From positions 62,001 through 126,000 of the forward strand of contig JAEUMD010000019.1 of the NCBI GenBank assembly GCA_016793635.1: 64,000 nt of DNA, read 5' to 3'. This document shows positions 52,131 to 58,768 of the stretch, piece by piece. The notes under the pieces were generated by a model. That model did no database searches. It was not told the origin of the DNA and was given only the letters and a program-made list of their open reading frames with translations. The DNA is from Hyphomicrobiaceae bacterium. GTDB lineage: Bacteria; Pseudomonadota; Alphaproteobacteria; Rhizobiales; Hyphomicrobiaceae. Made by a program: the position numbers and the translations under genes. Every line of letters starts with the position of its first letter. Position 1 is the stretch's first letter.

Positions 52131-52970
52131 ATGTCGAACGAGCACAAGGCGGAAGACGTGGCGAACGGCGCGACCGGACAGTCGCCGGCGAGCCCGAATG
52201 GCAAGCCTGAGCGCCCCGCCGCCCAAGAGGCTGCAAGGGAAGCGGCACCAGGAGCGGGAACAGGCTCCGGCGAGCAGCCCACGCGGGGTGCCGATCCGCT
52301 GTCCGCCGCGGAAGCGCGCGTCGATGCCATGCTGATCGAAGTGGAGACCCTGAAAGGTCAAATCGCCGATCTCACCGGCCGGTTGCTGCGTGCCCATGCC
52401 GACATGGATAACCTGAGGAAGCGGGGAGAGCGCGAGAAGCAGGAGACGGCGCGCTACGCGATTTCAAAGTTCGCACGCGATACCGTCGAGGTCGCCGACA
52501 ATTTCGCTCGTGCGCTGACCGCTGTTCCCGCGGCGGCGATCGAGCAGAACGAGCAGCTCAAGGCGTTGCTCGAGGGCGTTAGCATGACCGAGCGCGCATT
52601 CATCGGCGTTCTGGAGCGTCATGGTGTGAAGCAGGTCGCTCCCAACCGCGAGCCGTTCAACCCGCACCTGCATCAGGCGGTGATGGAGCGCCCCGATTCG
52701 AGCGTGCCGACCGGCACCGTGCTCGAGTGCTTCCAGCCGGGCTACATCATCGAGGACAGGTGTCTGCGGCCGGCGGTGGTGGTGGTATCGACTGGCGGGC
52801 CGAAGGCGGCGAAAGCTCCGGCTGGCGACAAGCCGGCGCAAAACGCGGAAACGAAGGCCGAGTCGGTGGGAGAAGCGGAGACCGCTGCGGAACCGGGCGA
52901 TGGCAATGACGCTACGCCCGGAAGTGGAGGGCCGCGGTCGACGGAGGGCTCGGCCGGTAGCGGAGCCTGA
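52131..52970 (+). CDS. grpE: Nucleotide exchange factor GrpE
   Basis: 279 residues from the ATG at 52131. A long disordered N-terminal part (about 1-60, Ala/Pro/Glu-rich) leads to the coiled-coil helix (LRAHADMDNLRKRGEREKQE) and the GrpE beta domain (RHGVKQVAPNREPFNPHLHQAVME, TVLECFQPGYIIEDRCLRPA). About 60 extra C-terminal residues are Ala/Gly/Glu-rich and low-complexity, so the protein is longer than most GrpEs (about 200). It releases ADP from DnaK. dnaK/dnaJ do not follow here. Confidence 0.95.
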   Translation: MSNEHKAEDVANGATGQSPASPNGKPERPAAQEAAREAAPGAGTGSGEQPTRGADPLSAAEARVDAMLIEVETLKGQIADLTGRLLRAHADMDNLRKRGEREKQETARYAISKFARDTVEVADNFARALTAVPAAAIEQNEQLKALLEGVSMTERAFIGVLERHGVKQVAPNREPFNPHLHQAVMERPDSSVPTGTVLECFQPGYIIEDRCLRPAVVVVSTGGPKAAKAPAGDKPAQNAETKAESVGEAETAAEPGDGNDATPGSGGPRSTEGSAGSGA

Positions 52971-53141
52971 GGTACGCTTGCTCGAATTGCGAGCGCACCG
53001 CGTTTTCATCTCGTGCGCGATGTGCGCCTGACGAACTCGAACGTTCGCACACACGCCTTCACCGCAGCCGAGCGCAGTCTGGCTGAGCACGCGAGAGGGG
53101 CCTCGATTGGGCCCATCCCCAGTGCACGCCTCCGCGCTTGA

Positions 53142-53354
53142 TCAGGCAGCGCGGCGGTGCGGCTGATCGCAAAGTGCCATGGCAATGCGCTCCACCGTCT
53201 TGTCCCAGCTCTGCTTGCCGCCGGCCGACGCTAGCCCGAATGCCTTGAGCGCATCCACGGGGGCGCCACCGTCACGGAACACGCGGGCGCAGGCCTGTCG
53301 CGCATAGCCCATCGCCTGATGCCAATGCAGCGGGTTGATGTGCTCGGGGGTCAT
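53142..53354 (-). CDS. Small conserved hypothetical protein
   Basis: 70 residues from the ATG at 53354, which has a near-perfect AAAGGAGAG seven bases upstream. It is rich in Ala and His (MTPEHINPLHWHQAMGYARQ at the start) and has two Cys (QACARVF and ALCDQP). It resembles short hypothetical proteins in Hyphomicrobiales with the same opening. A longer frame to 53621 is rejected because of the strong internal ribosome site. Codon use looks coding. Function unknown; a single-gene unit facing grpE. Confidence 0.7.
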   Translation of the reverse strand: MTPEHINPLHWHQAMGYARQACARVFRDGGAPVDALKAFGLASAGGKQSWDKTVERIAMALCDQPHRRAA

Positions 53355-54651
53355 TGTTCTCTCCTTTACCTGCCGGTTGCCCGGCCTAGACGCGATCCCG
53401 CGCGCGGCTTCGCGCTCGCGGTTTTCAACTCCACTCGACTCGACGCATGTGAACTGGGGAACGCCACACGAAACGTGGAAGGCAGGGGGGCGGCAAGTAC
53501 ACCCAGCACCCATGGCGCCACTACGCGAGACCATGCAATGCGACGCCTCTTTGGAATACAATTCCAGCGCTAGGCGCACTTGCCATTCCGTGGCAGGCGG
53601 CCGGATGCGGCCATCCTGCAAATTCTCGTTTCACACCCCGACCTTCGATACTCCCGCCGGGCGCCGGAGCCCTCCGCACGGACTCTGCCGGCACGCGTCC
53701 CGACGCGGGATACTCCCGGAATTACTGATGAAGGGGCACGGCCTACTCGGCCCCCGCCTCCGCCTCGGATACTCCAGCCGCCGCACCTGGCTTCACCCAG
53801 TCGAGCAGCGCCGCAACCACATCTCCGAGAGGCGACCATTCCGCTACGTCACTATCCACGCCACACCTCACACGACACAAGAGGATAAACGCACAACCGA
53901 CGCAAACTCAAAGCATAACTCGAACAACGAACACAACAAGACTGTCGGCACGGAACGCTACGCACACATGCACTCGTCGAGCCCTGGGGACCGCGCCGGA
54001 AACCGGCGAGCCGCCCAGCATCAGGATACGCAGATAACGAAGAGCGGCTCGCCTCAGGCTCGCAAGCACCCCAGAGGAGCACTTGTTGACGGCCGTCCGG
54101 TATCGACGGCCCAACGCAGACGCAACCAACGCAACCCGGACGCAACAGACGCTACAGACGCAACGCTTACTCGAACCAACTGACGAGCCGAGCGAACCGT
54201 GAAAAGGCTCGATCGTCGGCCACAGGCACTCTTACCCAACTGAGATACGCGACTCTGGCCTGCGGGACCCGCACGAGCACTTGGGGCGCTCATCGCGGCT
54301 GCGGCGCGTCTCCTTCAACCCGCCGCCGCCGTTCGCTCGTCGTGTCCTGCGAACGAGGAGTAATAAGCCGTGATATTTGGGCGACGGTAAGACGGAAAAC
54401 AGCCCCCAGTCTGACATTACGATTGACAGCAGATGAACATATCCACCCGCCATCTATGAGCTAAGCGTTCTCAATCACTTAGAGGTTCCCGAGTTGGTTG
54501 TGGATAAATCTCCCCGGCAATCCTGCCGCAGGTAATCGGCTGCTTCGCACGCAATTTGCCTCCGCAGCTTCCCCCTCGTCCTCCGGCTTGGCAGTATGCC
54601 CCCGATCCGAGCTCGCTCACGCCGCTGCCCAAGCCCCGAGGCCCCCGGACC
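53355..54651. other. 1.3-kb gene-poor region of unusual composition
   Basis: No ORF here has convincing coding character on either strand; the longest frames are low-complexity and overlapping. Part of it is rich in CA/AAC on the plus strand (53860-54200), with recurring ACGCAAC words (about 54113-54164) and three GATACTCC words 59-62 bases apart (53647, 53709, 53768). Inverted repeats include GGCGAGCCGC/GCGGCTCGCC (54005-54014, 54044-54053), CGCCGG-AAA-CCGGCG just before it, and GGCCGTC/GACGGCC near 54091-54111. It must also hold the promoter for the GMC operon and, at its left end, for the small gene. I could not match it to tmRNA, RNase P, 6S or SRP RNA. Confidence 0.55.
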
Positions 54652-56451
54652 ATGAAAGCCGCACCACGCCTGCCCGATCCGGACACGGTGGACCTGACAC
54701 GTCTCTACGACGCGATCGTCGTCGGTTCCGGCGCAGCGGGCGGCATGGCGGCGAACGCACTGACGGCCAAGGGCCTCGATGTTCTGCTCCTCGAGGCCGG
54801 GCGCCAGATCGACACGAGCGAAACGCTGAAGAGCATGGAGTGGCCCTACGAGCACCCGCGCCATGGCAAGCTTGGACCCGAGACGTACGTTCTCGACGAG
54901 GGCGACTACCGGAAATACAAGCCGCCCTACGGCCGGCACTTCGGGCGCTACACCAACGTCGTCAACTGGCAGCAGCTCGGCGAAGGGCCGGACTACACCA
55001 AGGACATGTTCGTCAACGAGAAGGAGCACCCATACACGGGCACCGAGTTCTCTTGGGTGCGCTCGCGGGTACTGGGGGGCAAGACCAACGTGTGGGGTCG
55101 CCTCGCGCTGCGGCTCTCCGACTACGACTTCAAGGCCGCGAGCCGCGACGGCTACGGCGAGGACTGGCCCATCGCCTACGCCGATATCCAGCCGTACTAC
55201 GACCGGGTGGACCGCTATCTCGGCATCTCCGGTGTGGTCGAGAACCTGCCGTGGCTCCCCGACTCCAACTACCAGCGGCCGATGCGCCTCAACGAGCCGG
55301 AAGTCGCCCTGCGCGAGAAGCTCGCGCCGTCGGGCCGCGTGCTGACGCCGTTCCGCCTCGGCGTCACCACCGAGGGTCTGGCACACAACCCCTATCGCCA
55401 TCGTTGCATGGGCCGGGGCTCGTGCCAGCGGCGTGTCGGCGGCTGCGACATCCATGCCGCGTTCGACAGCCCCTCCGGCTTGATCTATCCGGCGACCGAA
55501 ACGGGCAAGCTCACCATCCGCACAAATTCGACCGTCCACCGGATCGAGGTCGATACGAAGACGGGCAAGGCAAGCGGCGTCGCCTTCTTCGACAGTGTAT
55601 CGAAAAAGAGCCTCGGCGCCCGCGCGAAGGTGGTGGTGCTTGGCGCCTCGACACTCGAATCGACGCGGATCATGCTCAACTCGCGTTCGCGGCAGTATCC
55701 GAACGGCATCGCGAACTCGTCCGGTCATCTCGGCCACAATCTCGCCGAGCACGTCATGGGGCCGCGCGTCGAAGGCATCTACAAACCGCGCGTCGGTGGC
55801 GAGCGGCGCAACGAGGACGGGCGCCCCGGAGGTTTCTACATTCCGCGTTTCCAGAACCTCGACGCGGCCTCGAAATCGAAAAATTTCATCCGCGGCTACG
55901 GCCTCGAGGGCGCTGGCGGACAGGAGATGTTCCCCGAGCAGGCGATCCTGCTGCCCGGCTTTGGCGCCGACTACAAGAAGAAGGTGCGCGATCACGCCGG
56001 TGCCTTCGTCTACATGTACGGGCTCGGCGAAGTGCTGCCGCGCTTCGAGAACAACGTTTCACTCGATCCGAAAGTGACCGACGCCTACGGCATTCCGGTG
56101 CTGCGCTTCTCCTATCGCCACGGCGATAATGAAAAGAAGATGTGCGCCGACATGACGGCGCGGATGCAGGAGATTTTCAGCGACTGCGGGCTCGAGATCA
56201 CCAAGGTGAAGAGCGAACGGCTGACCGAGGGCTCGTCCGTGCACGAGGTAGGCACCGCGCGCATGGGCAACAATTCAAAGACCAGTGTCTTGAACCCGTT
56301 CTGCCAATCGCACGACGTCTCCAACCTGTTCGTCGTCGATGGCTCATCGTTCGTTTCGGCCGGAAACCAGAACCCGACTTGGACGATCCTGGCACTCGCT
56401 TGGCGGGCCTGCGATTACCTGGCCGAAGCCCTCGCAAAAGGAGAGTTGTGA
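54652..56451 (+). CDS. GMC-family oxidoreductase (gluconate 2-dehydrogenase flavoprotein-like)
   Basis: 599 residues from the ATG at 54652. The FAD-binding GxGxxG is GSGAAG (25-30) with E48 ending strand 2. The GMC C-terminal domain has SSVHEVGTARMGNN (catalytic His) and GNQNPTWTILALAWR. The Asn-rich NPTWTI end and the CMGRGSCQRRVGGCD cysteine segment (about 255-270) fit the membrane or periplasmic sugar/polyol dehydrogenase branch rather than cytosolic choline oxidases. There is no signal peptide; export with its Tat-carrying partner is likely, as known for such complexes. It overlaps the next gene by one base. Confidence 0.9.
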   Translation: MKAAPRLPDPDTVDLTRLYDAIVVGSGAAGGMAANALTAKGLDVLLLEAGRQIDTSETLKSMEWPYEHPRHGKLGPETYVLDEGDYRKYKPPYGRHFGRYTNVVNWQQLGEGPDYTKDMFVNEKEHPYTGTEFSWVRSRVLGGKTNVWGRLALRLSDYDFKAASRDGYGEDWPIAYADIQPYYDRVDRYLGISGVVENLPWLPDSNYQRPMRLNEPEVALREKLAPSGRVLTPFRLGVTTEGLAHNPYRHRCMGRGSCQRRVGGCDIHAAFDSPSGLIYPATETGKLTIRTNSTVHRIEVDTKTGKASGVAFFDSVSKKSLGARAKVVVLGASTLESTRIMLNSRSRQYPNGIANSSGHLGHNLAEHVMGPRVEGIYKPRVGGERRNEDGRPGGFYIPRFQNLDAASKSKNFIRGYGLEGAGGQEMFPEQAILLPGFGADYKKKVRDHAGAFVYMYGLGEVLPRFENNVSLDPKVTDAYGIPVLRFSYRHGDNEKKMCADMTARMQEIFSDCGLEITKVKSERLTEGSSVHEVGTARMGNNSKTSVLNPFCQSHDVSNLFVVDGSSFVSAGNQNPTWTILALAWRACDYLAEALAKGEL

Positions 56452-57035
56452 TGGCTGGCGCCAGACTTGGCGACGCTCGCCTCTCGCGACGTCACGTCAT
56501 CACCAGCATGGCCGCCGCTGCCGCGTTGCTCGGCACGGCGGGCCGCGTGTTCGCCGTCACACCCGCGTCGACCATCGCCGGCAATATCCCGGCCAAGCTC
56601 AAGTTCTTTTCCGCGGCAGAGTTCGCCCTGATCGACACCCTCGCGGAAACGCTCATTCCGGAAGATGCGCATTCGGGTGGAGCGCGCGCGGCCGGCGTCG
56701 CCGCAACCCTCGATGAACGCCTCGCCGAGAGCCGCGATCCCGATTGGCGGCAGAGCTGGCACGACGACCTCGCCGAAATCGACCGGTTGACCCGCGAACG
56801 TTACTCCAAGGGTTTCGTCGCTGCTTCGGACGCGCAGCGCGCCGAGATCATGCGTGTGATCTCGCGCAACGAAGCCAATCCCAAGGAAGCGGGCGAATAC
56901 GCCTTCGGCACCATCAAATGGTCCGTCGCCGACATCTACTACCGCACACGTATCGGCATCCAGGACGAGCTCCAGTACCAAGGCAATACCTACCAGGACG
57001 AGTTTTCGGGCACCGACGTGTCGAAGCCGGGTTAG
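56451..57035 (+). CDS. Gluconate 2-dehydrogenase subunit 3 family protein, Tat-exported
   Basis: 194 residues. A twin-arginine signal SRRHVITS at S12-R13-R14 precedes a hydrophobic run and cleavage near residue 36. The mature part matches the small gamma subunit family: FFSAAEFALIDTLAETLIPED near the start and AFGTIKWSVADIYYRTRIGIQDELQY toward the end. The family helps export and stability of a GMC flavoprotein lacking its own signal. ATG overlaps the preceding TGA by one base (TGATG), so translation is coupled. A cytochrome c subunit, third in known complexes, is missing nearby. Confidence 0.9.
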   Translation: MAGARLGDARLSRRHVITSMAAAAALLGTAGRVFAVTPASTIAGNIPAKLKFFSAAEFALIDTLAETLIPEDAHSGGARAAGVAATLDERLAESRDPDWRQSWHDDLAEIDRLTRERYSKGFVAASDAQRAEIMRVISRNEANPKEAGEYAFGTIKWSVADIYYRTRIGIQDELQYQGNTYQDEFSGTDVSKPG

Positions 57036-57039
57036 CGCG

Positions 57040-58047
57040 ATGAGATACGTGAAACGGGTGGCCCGCACGTCGCTCGCGGCACTCATCGTCACAACCATCG
57101 CGCAGATGGCGTTTCATGGCGCTCCCGCCACGGCCGGCGACCAGTTCAGCGGTGCTCGCGACCAACTCAAAGCAGCGCGCAGTTGGGGTTATCAACTCCA
57201 GAACGTCACCGCTCCGGCACTGGCGCGCACCGATTTCGATCTCCTGGTCGTCGACGCGGGCAGCGGCGACGGCACGTGGGGCCTATCACAAGAGGAGGTC
57301 AAACGACTCAAGGCGAAACCGGATGGCACACGCCGCCTCGTCGTCGCCTACATGAACATCGGCGAGGCCGAAGACTATCGCTATTACTGGAAGAAAGCGT
57401 GGGCGAAGAAGCCGCCGCAATGGATGGGCTCGGAGAACTGCCGCTGGAAGGGCGACCATCGCGTGCGGCATTGGGAACGCGAATGGCATGAGATCCTTTA
57501 CGGCAGCCCGAAGTCCTATCTCGGCCGCCTGATCGACGCAGGCTACGATGGCGTCTATCTCGACCGCGTCGACATCTACTATCACTGGCGCGCGACGCGA
57601 TGGCAGGCAGCGACCGACATGGTCGATCTCGTCGCTGCACTCGCGGCTTACGCACGGCAGCGGCGCCCGGGCTTTCTCATCATTCCGCAGAATGGCGAGG
57701 AGCTCGTCTCCGATCCCCGCTACCTCGCGACCATCGACGGGATCGGTAAGGAGGATATGCTGTTCGGCGATCGCGGCAACGACAAGCCGAATGCAGCCGA
57801 GCGTGTTGCCCGCGCCGAACGCAATTTCGCACCGCTGCGCGCCGCCGGCCTGCCGGTCTTCGCAGTTGAATACATGCGCCGTGCCGAAAATGTCGAAACC
57901 GCTCGCGCGAGGCTCGATCAGCTCGGCTTCATCTCCTACTTCGGTCCACGCTCACTCGCCTACATCGGCCGTGACGGCCCTCTGCATCCGGAAGATGGAG
58001 ATACAGAGTCTGTAAACCCTCCTCTCGATGGCGGCGCCTGCGAGTAG
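57040..58047 (+). CDS. GH114 / TM1410-like glycoside hydrolase (endo-alpha-1,4-polygalactosaminidase family)
   Basis: 335 residues with a signal peptide ending near residue 32 (GAPATAGD). The DUF297/GH114 barrel is recognised from FDLLVVDAGS, VVAYMNIGEAEDYRYYW (with the family's acidic GEAE), GYDGVYLDRVDIYYHW (second acidic YLDRVD) and VFAVEYMRR. Family members cleave galactosamine-containing polysaccharides; the true substrate here is unknown. It starts 4 bases after the Tat-subunit gene, so it is almost certainly in one operon with the GMC dehydrogenase. The last 25 residues are acidic and variable. Confidence 0.87.
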   Translation: MRYVKRVARTSLAALIVTTIAQMAFHGAPATAGDQFSGARDQLKAARSWGYQLQNVTAPALARTDFDLLVVDAGSGDGTWGLSQEEVKRLKAKPDGTRRLVVAYMNIGEAEDYRYYWKKAWAKKPPQWMGSENCRWKGDHRVRHWEREWHEILYGSPKSYLGRLIDAGYDGVYLDRVDIYYHWRATRWQAATDMVDLVAALAAYARQRRPGFLIIPQNGEELVSDPRYLATIDGIGKEDMLFGDRGNDKPNAAERVARAERNFAPLRAAGLPVFAVEYMRRAENVETARARLDQLGFISYFGPRSLAYIGRDGPLHPEDGDTESVNPPLDGGACE

Positions 58048-58084
58048 CTTGCCCACGGCCGCGCGATACTGATAGGCATTGCGC

Positions 58085-58612
58085 ATGGCCTGGAACGACG
58101 ACATTCAAGACACGTCCCGGAGAGCTGCGCTCGCGGACCGGCTGCGCGAGCCACTCCTGCGATTGCGAGATTGGCTCGCAACGCATCTCTATCCACGTCT
58201 CCCGAAACGAAAACAGGAGACGGAGGGGGCACCCGTCGGACCATCCACTTACCCGCTCGACACGGAAGGCCAATCGCACGAGCCGCCGCAGGTCGCCGTC
58301 GCACCATCCATCGCGGTGACACCTGTCGCTCCCGACGCCCCGCCTGCCACCAGCGCACCTCTACCGGTGATCGTTTCTATGGGCGAGCCAACGATCACCA
58401 CGACGATGCAAGCACAGCAGGCAATGCCTGATGCCTTTGGCCAGCGCCGGCGCGCGCGCAACGGCTTCCAACTCGCTTTGCATCTCGCGCAGCGACCCGG
58501 CTTCTGTTGCTGTTGCTGGTGCATTGGCCCTAAAGATGCCCGCCGCGCCAGGCACATCTTCGCGCTCGTCCGCGCCATCAAGCGCGCGGAACGCAAAGCC
58601 AGACGCGACTGA
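58085..58612 (+). CDS. Hypothetical protein with Cys cluster
   Basis: 175 residues from the ATG at 58085. The N-terminal 45 residues are Arg/Leu-rich and helical, the middle (45-115) is Pro/Thr/Ala-rich and probably disordered, and the C-terminal part holds a striking FCCCCWCIGP followed by a basic helix (RRARHIFALVRAIKRAERKARRD). I recognise no family. Codon use is moderately coding. It lies 37 bases after the GH114 gene and could be the last gene of that operon or a spurious frame. Confidence 0.4.
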   Translation: MAWNDDIQDTSRRAALADRLREPLLRLRDWLATHLYPRLPKRKQETEGAPVGPSTYPLDTEGQSHEPPQVAVAPSIAVTPVAPDAPPATSAPLPVIVSMGEPTITTTMQAQQAMPDAFGQRRRARNGFQLALHLAQRPGFCCCCWCIGPKDARRARHIFALVRAIKRAERKARRD

Positions 58613-58723
58613 AGCTGGCCGCTTGTCGGCTGCTTCGGGTCCGATCGGTTGGCAGGAAAGCGTTCCGCGCCCTCAATACGAGTACGCACCCCCCGCACCG
58701 CAAGTCGTGACCCAGAGCATCGT

Positions 58724-58742
58724 CCGGGCGCACGACGCCCGG
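58724..58742. terminator. Hairpin between converging genes before ppc
   Basis: CCGGGCG-CACGA-CGCCCGG forms a perfect 7-bp stem with a 5-base loop, located 111 bases after the hypothetical gene and 27 before the ppc stop. It is a candidate bidirectional terminator. Confidence 0.55.
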
Positions 58743-58768
58743 CTGGTGGATCGTGGTTGGCCGATCCT

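Noticed and set aside
53335-54183. 282-codon plus-strand frame in the gene-free stretch
   Set aside because: It overlaps the start of a small gene with a strong ribosome site, has erratic composition (Thr/Asn/His-rich tail from A/C-rich DNA) and no motif.
53640-54480. tmRNA, RNase P RNA, 6S or SRP RNA in the gene-free stretch
   Set aside because: None of the conserved core words of these RNAs could be found on either strand by eye; a covariance search would be decisive.
54475-55995. 506-codon frame on the minus strand opposite the GMC oxidoreductase
   Set aside because: No recognisable domain, and it overlaps a GMC gene with clear FAD and catalytic motifs.
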